From Actinomadura montaniterrae (GTDB taxonomy: Bacteria; Actinomycetota; Actinomycetes; Streptosporangiales; Streptosporangiaceae): a DNA stretch of 64,000 bases. The notes beneath the pieces are model-generated. The model did no database searches, had not been told where the DNA came from, and saw only the letters and a list, made by a program, of their open reading frames with translations. The stretch is taken from the NCBI RefSeq assembly GCF_008923365.1, contig NZ_WBMR01000011.1, positions 1 through 64,000 on the forward strand. The letters run 5' to 3'. This document shows, one piece after another, positions 44,942 to 54,036 of the stretch (the first letter of the stretch is position 1; each line of letters starts with the position of its first letter). Both the position numbers and the translations under genes were made by a program.

Positions 44942-46034
44942 CGTGGACCGGCGGGCCCTCAACCGGGCGCTGCTGGCGCGGCAGATGCTGCTGCGGCGGC
45001 ACGCGATGTCGCCGATCGAGGCGATCGAGCACCTCGTCGGGATGCAGTCGCAGGCGCCGAACCCGCCGCACATCGGGCTCTGGAGCAGGCTCGACGGGTT
45101 CGGCTTCGACGACCTCACCGCGCCCATGAACGACCGCCGCGTCCTGCGGATGGTGCTGATGCGCGGCACGCTGCACCTGGTCAGCGCGCGCGACGCGCTG
45201 ATGCTGCGGCCCCTGACGCAGCCGATCCTCGACAACCACCTGAGGAGCCCGCGCGGCGCGGCCCTCACCGGCGTCCCCGGCGCCGCCGCCCACGCGCGGA
45301 AGATCCTGGAGGACGCGCCGCGCTCCGACAAGGAGCTGCGCGCGCTCCTCGCCGAGCACCGGCCGGACGCGGACGCCGCGGACCTCGCCTGGGCCGTCCG
45401 CCTCTCACTGCCGCTGGTGCAGGTCCCGCCGCGCGGGATCTGGGGCGCGTCCGGCGTCGCCAAGCACACGACCCTGGAGGCCTGGCTGGACGGCCACCCC
45501 GTCCCGGAGCCGTCCGTCGACGAGATGGTGCTGCGCTACCTCGGCGCGTTCGGGCCGGCGACCGTCCAGGACGTCCAGCAGTGGTCGGGCCTGACGCGGC
45601 TGGGCGAGGTCGTCGAACGGCACCGGTCCGGCCTGCGGGCGTTCCGGGACGAGGAGGGCCGCACGCTCTACGACCTGCCGGACGCGCCGCGCCCCGAACC
45701 GGACACGCCGGCGCCCGTCCGGTTCGTCCCGGACTTCGACAACCTGCTGCTCTCGCACGCCGACCGGGCGCGGATTATCAGCGAGGAGCACCGCCGGCGG
45801 GTCTTCACCGTCAACGGCATCATCCGGGCGACGTACCTGGTGGACGGGTTCGTCCACGGCATGTGGAAGATCGAGAAGGTGCGCGGCGGCGTGACGCTGC
45901 GGATCTCCCCGTTCGCGCCGGTCCCGGCGCGCGAGCGGGAGGCGCTCGCCGAGGAGGGCGCGCGCCTGCTGGCCGCCGCCCACCCGGCCGCGAAGGCCCG
46001 CACCGTCGAGTTCGAGCCGCCCGACCCCCGTTGA
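44931..46034 (+). CDS. AlkZ/HTH_42-family winged-helix DNA glycosylase-like protein
   Basis: 367 residues from ATG at 44931 (GTG at 44922 and 44943 are also possible). The HTH_42 fold has tandem winged helices. The glycosylase motif Q-x-Q is present as MQSQAPNPPHIGLWSR. AlkZ proteins remove interstrand cross-links or alkylated bases, and Streptomyces members protect producers of DNA-damaging natural products. Here the gene is in an operon with a TetR regulator. Activity on a given adduct is inference. Confidence 0.85.
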   Translation: MTTSVDRRALNRALLARQMLLRRHAMSPIEAIEHLVGMQSQAPNPPHIGLWSRLDGFGFDDLTAPMNDRRVLRMVLMRGTLHLVSARDALMLRPLTQPILDNHLRSPRGAALTGVPGAAAHARKILEDAPRSDKELRALLAEHRPDADAADLAWAVRLSLPLVQVPPRGIWGASGVAKHTTLEAWLDGHPVPEPSVDEMVLRYLGAFGPATVQDVQQWSGLTRLGEVVERHRSGLRAFRDEEGRTLYDLPDAPRPEPDTPAPVRFVPDFDNLLLSHADRARIISEEHRRRVFTVNGIIRATYLVDGFVHGMWKIEKVRGGVTLRISPFAPVPAREREALAEEGARLLAAAHPAAKARTVEFEPPDPR

Positions 46035-46039
46035 GCGGT

Positions 46040-46081
46040 GGCGTGCCGCCCTTGCCGGCGGTCTCTCAAGGGCGGCACGCC
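46040..46081. terminator. Bidirectional terminator, 15-bp stem
   Basis: GGCGTGCCGCCCTTG (46040-46054) pairs with CAAGGGCGGCACGCC (46067-46081) over a 12-base loop, between convergent genes. Confidence 0.88.
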
Positions 46082-46097
46082 GCGACTCGACGCGCCG

Positions 46098-46586
46098 TCA
46101 GCGGCGCTTGCTCGCGCAGGGCGCCTCGCCGTGCGGGTCCAGCGAGGTCAGCAGGGTGTGCAGGGTCTTGCGGAACTCCAGCATCTGCTCGCGGGTCAGC
46201 GGGTCGAACAGGGTCCGGCGGACCTCGGCGACGTGGCCGGGGGCGGCCTCCTCCAGCGCCGCGAACCCCTCGTCGGTCAGCTCGGCGATGGTCGTGCGGC
46301 GGTCCTCGGCGTCCTTGGACCGGCGCACCCAGCCGGCCGCCTCCAGCCGGTTGACCGCGTGCGACAGCCGGCTCGGCGACGAGTGGACGATCGCGGCGAG
46401 CTCGGTCATGGTCAGCGCGCGGCCGGGCGACTCCGACAGCATCGCCAGGATCATGTAGTAGGCGTGCGGCATCCCGGAGTCGCGCTGGAGCTGGCGGTCG
46501 AGGGCCTCGGTCAGCAGCCGGGAGGTCCACAGGAACGCGCGCCAGGTCTCCTGCTCGTCCGCGTCGAGCCACCGGGTGTCGGTCAT
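46098..46586 (-). CDS. MarR-family regulator
   Basis: 162 residues. Winged helix MTELAAIVHSSPSRLSHAVN and the wing RRSKDAEDRRTTIAELTDEG. TAAAAT on the minus strand (46598-46593) ends six bases before the ATG at 46586, so it is probably leaderless. It is divergent from the dioxygenase gene, with two perfect palindromes between them, so it most likely controls that gene. Confidence 0.91.
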   Translation of the reverse strand: MTDTRWLDADEQETWRAFLWTSRLLTEALDRQLQRDSGMPHAYYMILAMLSESPGRALTMTELAAIVHSSPSRLSHAVNRLEAAGWVRRSKDAEDRRTTIAELTDEGFAALEEAAPGHVAEVRRTLFDPLTREQMLEFRKTLHTLLTSLDPHGEAPCASKRR

Positions 46587-46622
46587 GTCCGTATTTTACG
46601 CAAGTATTTGAACCCTCAAGAC

Positions 46623-46664
46623 TTGAACGTTCAATCAACTCGGAGATATGGTTCAGATCTGAAC
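46623..46664. promoter_or_regulatory. MarR operators between regulator and dioxygenase
   Basis: TTGAACGTTCAA (46623-46634) and GTTCAGATCTGAAC (46651-46664) are perfect palindromes sharing a TGAAC half-site. TTGAAC-type sites are common for MarR proteins. The second is close to the dioxygenase start. Confidence 0.75.
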
Positions 46665-46686
46665 TTTTTTCTCGTTGGGGGACGTC

Positions 46687-47448
46687 ATGAACCGGATGCC
46701 GGTGCTCTACCTCAGCCACGGCGCGCCGCCGCTGGCCGACGACGCCGTCTGGACCGCCGAGCTCGCCCGCTGGTCGGCCGGGCTGCCCAAGCCGGAGGCG
46801 ATCCTGATGGTGTCCGCGCACTGGGAGGAGGCGCCGCTGTCGATCGGCGCGACCCGCCCCGTGCCGCTCGTGTACGACTTCTGGGGCTTCCCGGAGCACT
46901 ACTACACCGTCCGCTATGACGCGCCCGGGGCCCCGGAACTGGCCGCCGACGTGCGCAAACTCATCCCCGGCGTACACCAGGACGAGGAGCGCGGCCTCGA
47001 CCACGGCGCCTACGTCCCGCTCGTGGAGATGTACCCGGACGCGGACGTCCCGGTGCTCCAGATGTCCATGCCGACCCTCGACCCCGAGCGGCTCTTCGAG
47101 GTCGGCCGGAGCCTCGCGCCGCTCCGCGACCAGGGCGTCCTGATCGTCGGCAGCGGCTTCACCACCCACAACCTGCGCGCCATGAGCCCCGCCCCGGACG
47201 CCCCGCCGCCCGCCTGGTCCGCCGAGTTCGACGAGTGGACGGACCGCGCCGTCGAGGGCGGCGACGTCGACGCGCTGCTCGACTTCCGTGCCAAGGCGCC
47301 CGCCGCGCGCATCGCCCACCCGCGCACCGAGCACTTCGCGCCGCTGTTCGTCGCGCTCGGCGCCGACGCCGACGCCCCGTCCGGGCGCCGGTCCGTCATC
47401 GACGGCTACTGGTTCGGGATGGCGAAGCGCTCGTTCCAGTTCGGCTGA
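46687..47448 (+). CDS. Extradiol ring-cleavage dioxygenase, DODA/LigB type
   Basis: 253 residues. The family start MPVLYLSHGAPPL gives the first metal His, MVSAHWEEAP the second, and GLDHGAYVPLVEMYP the active-site His. LIVGSGFTTHNLR is also typical. It cleaves catechol-like substrates such as DOPA with a metal centre; the true substrate is unknown. ATG at 46687. Regulated by the divergent MarR protein by context. Confidence 0.91.
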   Translation: MNRMPVLYLSHGAPPLADDAVWTAELARWSAGLPKPEAILMVSAHWEEAPLSIGATRPVPLVYDFWGFPEHYYTVRYDAPGAPELAADVRKLIPGVHQDEERGLDHGAYVPLVEMYPDADVPVLQMSMPTLDPERLFEVGRSLAPLRDQGVLIVGSGFTTHNLRAMSPAPDAPPPAWSAEFDEWTDRAVEGGDVDALLDFRAKAPAARIAHPRTEHFAPLFVALGADADAPSGRRSVIDGYWFGMAKRSFQFG

Positions 47449-47468
47449 GCGAAGGCCGGGCAGAAGGC

Positions 47469-47517
47469 ACGGCGACGGCCCCGGCGGCGTTCACGCTCCG
47501 CCGGGGCCCGTCGCCGT
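47469..47517. terminator. Hairpin between convergent dioxygenase and epimerase genes
   Basis: ACGGCGACGGCCCCGGCGG (47469-47487) pairs with CCGCCGGGGCC-CGTCGCCGT ending at 47517, with one bulged base and a 10-base loop. About 19 paired bases. Confidence 0.8.
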
Positions 47518-47521
47518 CAGG

Positions 47522-48358
47522 TCACTTCATGTCGGCGAAACCGGTGCGCCACGACGGCGTCCGCGGCTTCCAGCCCAGCCCGAGCGCCTTGGCGTTCGAC
47601 ACCGGACGGCCCGTCGTGGCCGCGTGCTTGCCGGCGCTGCCCGGCGTCGGCGCGCCGAGCGCCGCGCTGTAGACCGGCAGCCACTCCGCCGTCGTCGCCG
47701 GCTCGTCGTCGACGATGTTGACCGGACCGGCCGGCCAGTCCAGCGCCGCCAGCGCGGCCGCGGCCGCGTCGTCGGCGTGCACGAACGACGTCCACGCCGG
47801 CGCCAGCCGCAGGCTGCCCGCCTTCACCCGCTGCGCGATCGCGCCGTCCGGCGCGTACCAGGTGCCGGGCCCGTACAGCGCCCCGTACCGCAGCACGACG
47901 CCGCGCTCCAGCTCGGCGACCGCGTTCTCCAGCGCCGCGATGCCCGCGTAGGGCGGCAGCGAGGCGTCCAGCGCGTCGGTCTCGGTGGCGGGCGTCTCGC
48001 CCGGCACGTACAGCCAGGCGATGCTCTGCGCGATCATCGTCTCGACGCCCGCCGCCTTCGCCGCGTCGACCAGGTTGCGGGTGCCCTGGATGCGCAGCTG
48101 CGAGTTGGCCTCGAAGTCCTCACCGCTGAGATCGGTGAGCTGGTGCACGATCGCGTCCGGCCGCGCGTCCGCGACGGCCTCGCGGATCGCGGCGGCGTCC
48201 AGGACGTCCACGACGACCGGCGCGGCGCCGAGCTCGGTGACGGAGCCGGTGCGCTCCTCGCGGCGTGTCGTCCCTGCGACCTCGTGGCCCGCCTGGACGA
48301 GCAGCGGGATCAGCCGGCGGCCGATGACTCCGGTCGCTCCGGCGAGGAAGATCTTCAA
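47522..48358 (-). CDS. NAD-dependent epimerase/dehydratase family protein
   Basis: 278 residues. Extended-SDR Rossmann fold with KIFLAGATGVIGRRLIPLL at the start. The catalytic Tyr-x-x-x-Lys is not in its usual place: the corresponding segment reads AGIAALENAV, so classic epimerase chemistry may be lost, and an NmrA-like or reductase role is possible. I chose TTG at 48358 because GGAGG lies at the right distance (48371-48367, eight-base spacer). GTG codons further upstream are possible. Confidence 0.82.
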   Translation of the reverse strand: MKIFLAGATGVIGRRLIPLLVQAGHEVAGTTRREERTGSVTELGAAPVVVDVLDAAAIREAVADARPDAIVHQLTDLSGEDFEANSQLRIQGTRNLVDAAKAAGVETMIAQSIAWLYVPGETPATETDALDASLPPYAGIAALENAVAELERGVVLRYGALYGPGTWYAPDGAIAQRVKAGSLRLAPAWTSFVHADDAAAAALAALDWPAGPVNIVDDEPATTAEWLPVYSAALGAPTPGSAGKHAATTGRPVSNAKALGLGWKPRTPSWRTGFADMK

Positions 48359-48580
48359 GGGGGTAACCTCCACGACTGTCACGCCTTTGTGGTCGTCTGA
48401 CGGCAGGATAGGCAGAGTCCTGATCCAGGTCACGCGCGGCCCCGGCGCGGGCCGCCCCCCGTGGCCGCCGGACGACGGGCGGACGAGCCGCACCGCCCCG
48501 TGGAAGCTCGTCCGACATGAGGGTACCGCCGGAGACCGTCCGTGTGCGTTTCGTGCCCGCCGCGGGGGACAATTCTGTGC

Positions 48581-49093
48581 ATGAACATCACTCTCGTCCG
48601 CGGTGACATCACCGAACAGGACGTCGACGCCGTGGTGAACGCGGCGAACTCGTCCCTGCTCGGCGGCGGCGGGGTCGACGGGGCGATCCACCGCAAGGGC
48701 GGCCCGGAGATCCTGGACGAGTGCCGCAAGCTGCGCGCCTCGCACTACGGCGGGGGGCTGCCGACCGGGCAGGCGGTCGCGACGACGGCGGGGCGGCTGC
48801 CCGCCCGCTGGGTGATCCACACCGTCGGGCCGGTCTACGCGAAGTCCGAGGACCGCTCCGGCCTGCTGGCCTCCTGCTACCGCGAGTCGCTGCGGGTCGC
48901 CGACGAGCTGGGCGTCGCGTCGATCGCGTTCCCGGCCGTGTCGGCGGGCATCTACGGCTGGCCGATGGACGACGCCGCCCGGATCGCGGTCGGTACGGTG
49001 CGGGCGGCGCAGACCAAGGTGCAAGACGTGCGGTTCGTGCTGTTCACCGAGGACGCGTACGCGGCGTTCGAGCGCGCCGTCGGCGAACCCTAA
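48581..49093 (+). CDS. Macrodomain protein (O-acetyl-ADP-ribose deacetylase type)
   Basis: 170 residues. Macrodomain of the MacroD type: ITLVRGDITEQDVDAVVNAA, NSSLLGGGGVDGAIHR (catalytic loop) and FPAVSAGIYGWP. It removes ADP-ribose or acetyl from O-acetyl-ADP-ribose and ADP-ribosylated proteins. ATG at 48581. No ADP-ribosyltransferase gene is adjacent. Confidence 0.93.
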   Translation: MNITLVRGDITEQDVDAVVNAANSSLLGGGGVDGAIHRKGGPEILDECRKLRASHYGGGLPTGQAVATTAGRLPARWVIHTVGPVYAKSEDRSGLLASCYRESLRVADELGVASIAFPAVSAGIYGWPMDDAARIAVGTVRAAQTKVQDVRFVLFTEDAYAAFERAVGEP

Positions 49094-49114
49094 CCCGGCG
49101 CGCCTCGGCCGCTG

Positions 49115-49582
49115 TCAGTCGTCCTTCTTCGGCGGCGGCACGACCAGGACGGGGCGGCCCGCGTGGTGCAGGACACGCGTCGACACGCTGCCGAGGATCA
49201 TCGACCGGGCGCCCGCGAGGCCCCGCGAACCCGTCACGACCAGCGAGGCGTCCAGTTCCTCCGCCACGTCGACGATCGCGGCCCACACCGGCCCGCCGCC
49301 GCGCTCGGCGCGCGGGGTCACCTGGGTCGCGCCGGCGGCCTCGGCGAGCTCGGCGCCCTTGCGGGCGAGCGCCTCGGCCTGCTTCTCCTCCTCGAACTTG
49401 CCGTCGTCGCCCTGCTCGGCGGCGAGCGGGACGCCGGCGGCGAGCGGCGCCCAGGTGATCTGGGTCAGCAGCGGTTCCCACACGCTGAGGATCACGATCG
49501 GTTCCGGCTGGAGGTGCTTCGCGGCGTATTCGATCGCGGTCTGCGAGTCGTCGGAACCGTCGAAGGCAATGAGTACCGTCAT
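49115..49582 (-). CDS. Universal stress protein (UspA family)
   Basis: 155 residues, a single Usp domain. The ATP-binding motif G-2x-G-9x-GS is kept in GSRGLAGARSMILGSVSTRV, with VLIAFDGSDDS at the N-terminus. It is likely an ATP-binding stress protein. A Shine-Dalgarno GGAG precedes the ATG at 49582. Confidence 0.93.
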   Translation of the reverse strand: MTVLIAFDGSDDSQTAIEYAAKHLQPEPIVILSVWEPLLTQITWAPLAAGVPLAAEQGDDGKFEEEKQAEALARKGAELAEAAGATQVTPRAERGGGPVWAAIVDVAEELDASLVVTGSRGLAGARSMILGSVSTRVLHHAGRPVLVVPPPKKDD

Positions 49583-49643
49583 ACCGGGGATATCTCCAGA
49601 TCAGCCTGCGGAATTCCCGCCGGGACCGCTCGTGATCAAGCTC

Positions 49644-50432
49644 TCACCCGGCCGCGGGCGCCCGCCCGGGCCCGGGCGGCCCGGCGAACGCCTGCGCGAC
49701 GTCCAGCCACCGGCCGGCGTCCGCGCCCGTCGCGACGACGGCGAGATCGGCCCGGTTGCGCCGCTGCGTGACCAGGTGGCAGAAGTCGAGCGCGGGCCCG
49801 GTGACCGACTGCGCCGCGCCGTCCGGACCCCACGTCCACTTCTCGCCGCCCGGGCCGGTCAGCTCGACGCGGAACTCCTCCGCGGGCGGCTCCAGGCCCC
49901 GGTTGCGGAACGCGAAGTCGCGGGTCCGGACGCCGATGTGCGCCACGTGCCGGAGCCGGGCCGACGGCTCGCGCCGGACGCCGAGCGCGTCCGCGACGTC
50001 CTCGCCGTGCGCCCACGTCTCCATCAGCCGCGCCGTCGCCATCGACGCCACGCTCATCGGCGGCCCGAACCACGGCAGCCGCGTGCCCGGCGGGACGTCG
50101 GCGAGCGCCTCGACCATGCCGCGCCGTGCGTCCCGCCAGCGGGCCAGCAGGCGGGCGGGCTCCTCGGCCGCGCCCTCGCGCGCGCCCCGCTCGACATAGC
50201 CGGCGGGGTCCGCGACGGCCTGTTCGAGGTGGTGGGCGAACGCGTCGGCGTCGGTGGCCGCGTCGACCGCCTGCCCGTCCGTCCAGGCCAGGTGGGCGAT
50301 CTGGTGCGCGATCGTCCAGCCCTCGGCGGGCGTCGGGTCCGCCCAGCGGGCGGCGGGCAGCGGCGCCACCAGGGCGTCGAGGGAGTCGCCTTCGGCGGCG
50401 AGGTCGGCGAGCAGGCTGTGCAGGTCCGGCAT
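49644..50432 (-). CDS. TIGR03084-type metal-binding protein (mycothiol-dependent maleylpyruvate isomerase fold)
   Basis: 262 residues. DinB/MDMPI-like four-helix bundle with a possible metal site: [16 protein letters not shown], and later [15 protein letters not shown]. Related enzymes use mycothiol, which this organism should make (mshA at 54037). The substrate is unknown. It is downstream of the acyl-CoA synthetase on the same strand, 65 bases apart. Confidence 0.86.
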   Translation of the reverse strand: MPDLHSLLADLAAEGDSLDALVAPLPAARWADPTPAEGWTIAHQIAHLAWTDGQAVDAATDADAFAHHLEQAVADPAGYVERGAREGAAEEPARLLARWRDARRGMVEALADVPPGTRLPWFGPPMSVASMATARLMETWAHGEDVADALGVRREPSARLRHVAHIGVRTRDFAFRNRGLEPPAEEFRVELTGPGGEKWTWGPDGAAQSVTGPALDFCHLVTQRRNRADLAVVATGADAGRWLDVAQAFAGPPGPGRAPAAG

Positions 50433-50497
50433 CCGCCCAGGATTCCGTGCCGGGCACCGTCCCGTACAGCCCCCGGCGGCCCCGAACCGAACCCGGT

Positions 50498-52111
50498 TCA
50501 GTCCAGGAGCGCGCGGGCGGCCGCGTAGTCGGCCTTGCCGTTCGGCAGCCGCAGCGACGCGTCGGTCCGCACGAACGCCTTCGGGATCTTGTAGCGGGCC
50601 AGGTGATCGGCGCAGCCCGCGCGCAGCGCGCCGTCCTCCGGAGCCGCCGCCGGACGCAGCACCGCGACGATCTCGGTGCCCCAGCGCTCGCTCGGCCGGC
50701 CCACGACCAGCGCGTCCTCGACGCCGGGCAGCCCGCGCAGCACGCCCTCGACCTCCTCCGCGAACACCTTCTCGCCGCCGGTGTTGATCGTCGTCGCGTC
50801 GCGCCCGTGCACCTCGACGGTGCCGTCGGCGAGGTGGCGGGCCCGGTCGCCCGGGACGACGAGGCGGTCGTCGCCGATCGTCAGGAACGTCGCGGCGGTC
50901 TTGTCGGGGTCGCCGAGGTAGCCGAGCGGGACCGCGTCGCCGCCCTTGGCCAGCCAGCCCAGCTCGTCCTCGCCCGGCTCCAGCTTCCGGGTCCGGTCGG
51001 CGCTCAGCACCGCGCCGCCCGGCGCCATCGCGAACGTGCGGGCGTCCGCGCCGGCGCGCGTCACCGAGAACCCGCTCTCCGACGAGCCGAGCACGTCGAC
51101 GATCCGCGCGCCCGGGATCAGCTCCAGCAGCCGCCGCTTCACCTCCGGGCTGATCGCCGCCGCCGAGTTGACCAGCGAGCGCAGCGACCCGAGGTCGTGC
51201 GGGCGGCGCTCCAGCGCGTCCGCGACCGGCCGCGCGAACGCGTCGCCGACCAGCGGCATCCGGGTCGCCCGCTCCCGCTCGGCGGTCGCCATCAGGTCCT
51301 CGGCGTCCAGGCCGTCCACCCGGTCCGGGAAGATCACGCACCCGCCGGCGCACCACGCGCCGAGCGCGGACCAGGTGCCGGCGCCGTGCATCAGCGGCGG
51401 GCCGACGAGCACCCGCTGTTCGGCGCGCAGCGCCCGTGCGACCGCCTCGTCCAGGTCGTCGAGCGGGGAGCCGTCGCGGCGGCGCAGGCCGAGCGGGCCG
51501 ATCATCAGGTCGCCGATCCGCCACAGCACGCCCTTGGGCAGCCCGGTCGTCCCGCCGGTGTAGAGGATGTGCAGGTCGCCGGCCTCGGGCCGGACCCCGG
51601 GGAGGGGATCGGCGGACGCCGCCGCGAGCGCCGCCTCGTAGTCGAGGGCGCCGGGCAGCAGGCCGGCGCCGGACTCGTCGGCCACCTGGAGCAGCAGCGG
51701 CGGGACGTCGAGGCGCTTGACGACCCGCTCGATCGCCTCGGCGAACCGCGCGTGGAACATGATCGCGGCCGGGCGCGCGTCGGCGAACAGCTGCGCCAGC
51801 TCGTCGTCCACGTACCGGTAGTTGACGTTGAACGGGGCGACGCGGGCCTTGTGCGCGCCGACCAGGCCCTCGACGTACTCCGGGCCGTTGTGCAGGTAGA
51901 GCGCGAGGTGGTCGTGCGGCGACTCCCACGGCCCGGCCGGCCGCCGGTCGCGCACGCCGAGCCCGTGCTCGTGCAGGACGTGCGCGAGCCGCCGGGTCCG
52001 CCCGGCGGCCTCGGTCCAGCTCAGCCGCCGGTCGCGCCAGACCATCGCCTCGCGGTCGGGAACGGCGGCGGCGACGGCCTCGTGCAGGGTCGCCAGGTCG
52101 AGCTGGGGCAT
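50498..52111 (-). CDS. Acyl-CoA synthetase (ANL superfamily)
   Basis: 537 residues. Adenylation motifs: [14 protein letters not shown] (P-loop), VLGSSESGF (A5), [19 protein letters not shown] (A7-A8) and the final [12 protein letters not shown] with the catalytic Lys. It activates a carboxylic acid as CoA ester; a fatty or steroid-type substrate is likely but not proven. Together with the mycothiol-type protein downstream it may form a degradation unit. Confidence 0.92.
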   Translation of the reverse strand: MPQLDLATLHEAVAAAVPDREAMVWRDRRLSWTEAAGRTRRLAHVLHEHGLGVRDRRPAGPWESPHDHLALYLHNGPEYVEGLVGAHKARVAPFNVNYRYVDDELAQLFADARPAAIMFHARFAEAIERVVKRLDVPPLLLQVADESGAGLLPGALDYEAALAAASADPLPGVRPEAGDLHILYTGGTTGLPKGVLWRIGDLMIGPLGLRRRDGSPLDDLDEAVARALRAEQRVLVGPPLMHGAGTWSALGAWCAGGCVIFPDRVDGLDAEDLMATAERERATRMPLVGDAFARPVADALERRPHDLGSLRSLVNSAAAISPEVKRRLLELIPGARIVDVLGSSESGFSVTRAGADARTFAMAPGGAVLSADRTRKLEPGEDELGWLAKGGDAVPLGYLGDPDKTAATFLTIGDDRLVVPGDRARHLADGTVEVHGRDATTINTGGEKVFAEEVEGVLRGLPGVEDALVVGRPSERWGTEIVAVLRPAAAPEDGALRAGCADHLARYKIPKAFVRTDASLRLPNGKADYAAARALLD

Positions 52112-52275
52112 GCGGCTCTCCTCCGGGTGACGGGTGCGGTCGGGTGCGGGTCGGGACTCGCGGACTCGGGGGGCTCGGGGACGCGCGTCGGACGCCAGCG
52201 TAAACGACTACTTACCGTCGTGACCGAATCGGGTTCGATTACCGGCATGTCCCGTCAAAGACCGACAATCTGCAG

Positions 52276-53091
52276 GTGGTCGGATCGCAAAAGCCCGTGG
52301 GGGAGGTGACCCGCGGCACCACGAACCCCAACCGCCTGCGCCGGATCGACCGCTGGATCGCCGCCACGCAGGCCGCCGCGCTGCGCGCGGGCGACCGGCC
52401 CCTCGCCGTCGACCTCGGCTACGGCGCGTCCCCCGTCACCACCTACGAGCTCTACACCCGCCTGCGCGCCGTCGCGCCCCGGCTGGAGGTCGTCGGCATC
52501 GAGATCGAGCCCGGCCGCGTCGCCGCGGGCCACGCGTTCCTCGGCCGGACCGGGCCGCACGACGGGCTCTCGTTCCGGCGCGGCGGCTTCGAGGTGCCCG
52601 TGCCGCGCCGGCCCGTCCTGATCCGCGCGTTCAACGTCCTCCGCCAGTACGACGAGGCCGCCGCCCTCCGCGCCTGGGACCGGCTGCGCTCGCGGCTCGC
52701 GCCCGGGGGCGTCCTCGTCGAGGGCACCTGCGACGAGATCGGGCGCCGCGCCGTCTGGGTCGCCCTCGCCCCGGACGGCCCCCGGACGATCACCTTCGCC
52801 GCTCACCTGCCGACCCTCGGCCGCCCGTCCGACCTGGCCGAACGCCTGCCGAAGACGCTGATCCACCGGAACGTGCCGGGCGAGCGCGTACACGACCTGC
52901 TCGCGGCGTTCGACCGCTGCTGGGCGACGGCCGCGCCGCACTCGGCGTTCGGCCCGCGCGCCCGCTGGATCGAAGCGGTCCGCCTCCTCGCCCTCACGTA
53001 CCCCGTCCTGACGACCCCGCCCTACGGCCCCCGCCAACGCTGGCGCCAAGGCGAACTGACCCTTCCCTGGACCGCCGTCGCCCCTCGTTGA
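52276..53091 (+). CDS. SAM-dependent methyltransferase-like protein near the mycothiol locus
   Basis: 271 residues from GTG at 52276; the start is uncertain. The motif I-like AVDLGYGASPVTTYELYTRL replaces the usual GxGxG with GYGAS, VVGIEIEPGRVAAG binds the ribose, and LAPGGVLVEGTCDE is motif III. Such genes stand near mshA and gpmA in other actinobacteria, as here. Substrate unknown. Confidence 0.83.
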   Translation: MVGSQKPVGEVTRGTTNPNRLRRIDRWIAATQAAALRAGDRPLAVDLGYGASPVTTYELYTRLRAVAPRLEVVGIEIEPGRVAAGHAFLGRTGPHDGLSFRRGGFEVPVPRRPVLIRAFNVLRQYDEAAALRAWDRLRSRLAPGGVLVEGTCDEIGRRAVWVALAPDGPRTITFAAHLPTLGRPSDLAERLPKTLIHRNVPGERVHDLLAAFDRCWATAAPHSAFGPRARWIEAVRLLALTYPVLTTPPYGPRQRWRQGELTLPWTAVAPR

Positions 53092-53097
53092 GTTGCG

Positions 53098-53136
53098 GCG
53101 CGTCGCATTGAGGGCGCCGCCATGAGGGCGACGCGC
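53098..53136. terminator. Hairpin between convergent genes
   Basis: GCGCGTCGC (53098-53106) pairs with GCGACGCGC (53128-53136). The 21-base loop has its own GGCGCCGCC part. Confidence 0.6.
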
Positions 53137-53140
53137 GAGG

Positions 53141-53902
53141 TCAGGGCTCGCGGTGGAGCCTGTGCGGAGCCGCCTGGACGCGGGGCTGGACGTCGATCCG
53201 GTCGATGTTGACGTGCGGCGGGCGCGTCACCGCCCACGCGACGCAGTCCGCCACGTCCTCCGCCACCAGCGGCTCCGGGACGCCCTCGTACGGCTTCGCC
53301 GCGCGCTCCTCGTCGCCGTGGAACCGGACGAGGGAGAACTCCTCCGTCTTCACCAGCCCCGGCGCGACCTCGGTCACCCGGACCGGCTTCGCCACCAGCT
53401 CCAGCCGCATCACCTCGTTCACCGCGTACGCGGCGTGCTTGGCCGCGTTGTACCCGCCGCCGCCCTCGTACGGGACGTGCGCCGCGAGCGAGGTGATGTT
53501 CACCACGTGGCCCGCACCGCTCTCGATCAGCTTCGGGAGCAGCGCCTTCGTCACCCGGACGAGCCCGAGCACGTTCGTCTCGTACATGGCCCGGTAGTCG
53601 TCGAGGTCGGCGGTCTCCACGGTGTCGAGGCCGAGCGCGCCGCCGGCGTTGTTGACGAGCACGTGGCAGGTCCCGACCGCCGCCGCGAGCGCGTCCACCG
53701 ACTCCTGCGAGGTCACGTCCAGCGTGAACGGCACGATCCTGGCCGCGCCGGGGACCTCCTCGGAGATCTCCTTGGCGAGCCCGTCGAGGCGCTCGCGGCG
53801 CCGCGCCGCCAGCACGACGTTGAAGCCCTCCGCCGCCAGCCGCCTGGCCGTGGCGGCCCCGATTCCGCTGCTTGCTCCGGTCACTACCGCGGTCTTACGC
53901 AT
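53141..53902 (-). CDS. Short-chain dehydrogenase/reductase
   Basis: 253 residues. TGASSGIGAATARRLAAEG is the NAD(P) motif, LVNNAGGALG is the NNAG motif, the catalytic Ser is in VNITSLAAH and YNAAKHA is the YxxxK site. An Arg in AARRRERLDG suggests NADP preference. Substrate unknown. The ATG at 53902 is used rather than a start 17 codons upstream. Divergent from mshA. Confidence 0.92.
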   Translation of the reverse strand: MRKTAVVTGASSGIGAATARRLAAEGFNVVLAARRRERLDGLAKEISEEVPGAARIVPFTLDVTSQESVDALAAAVGTCHVLVNNAGGALGLDTVETADLDDYRAMYETNVLGLVRVTKALLPKLIESGAGHVVNITSLAAHVPYEGGGGYNAAKHAAYAVNEVMRLELVAKPVRVTEVAPGLVKTEEFSLVRFHGDEERAAKPYEGVPEPLVAEDVADCVAWAVTRPPHVNIDRIDVQPRVQAAPHRLHREP

Positions 53903-54036
53903 GCGCACAGCCTCCCAGGTGACGGGGGCGGCCCTGCCGGTGAGGTCGATCACTGTGGCGAGAAGTGACGATTGTCCCCCTTCCTGAGGGAACAGGTAAC
54001 GCGCTCGATAGGTTGCACTACCGGAGGTGGTGTCCG

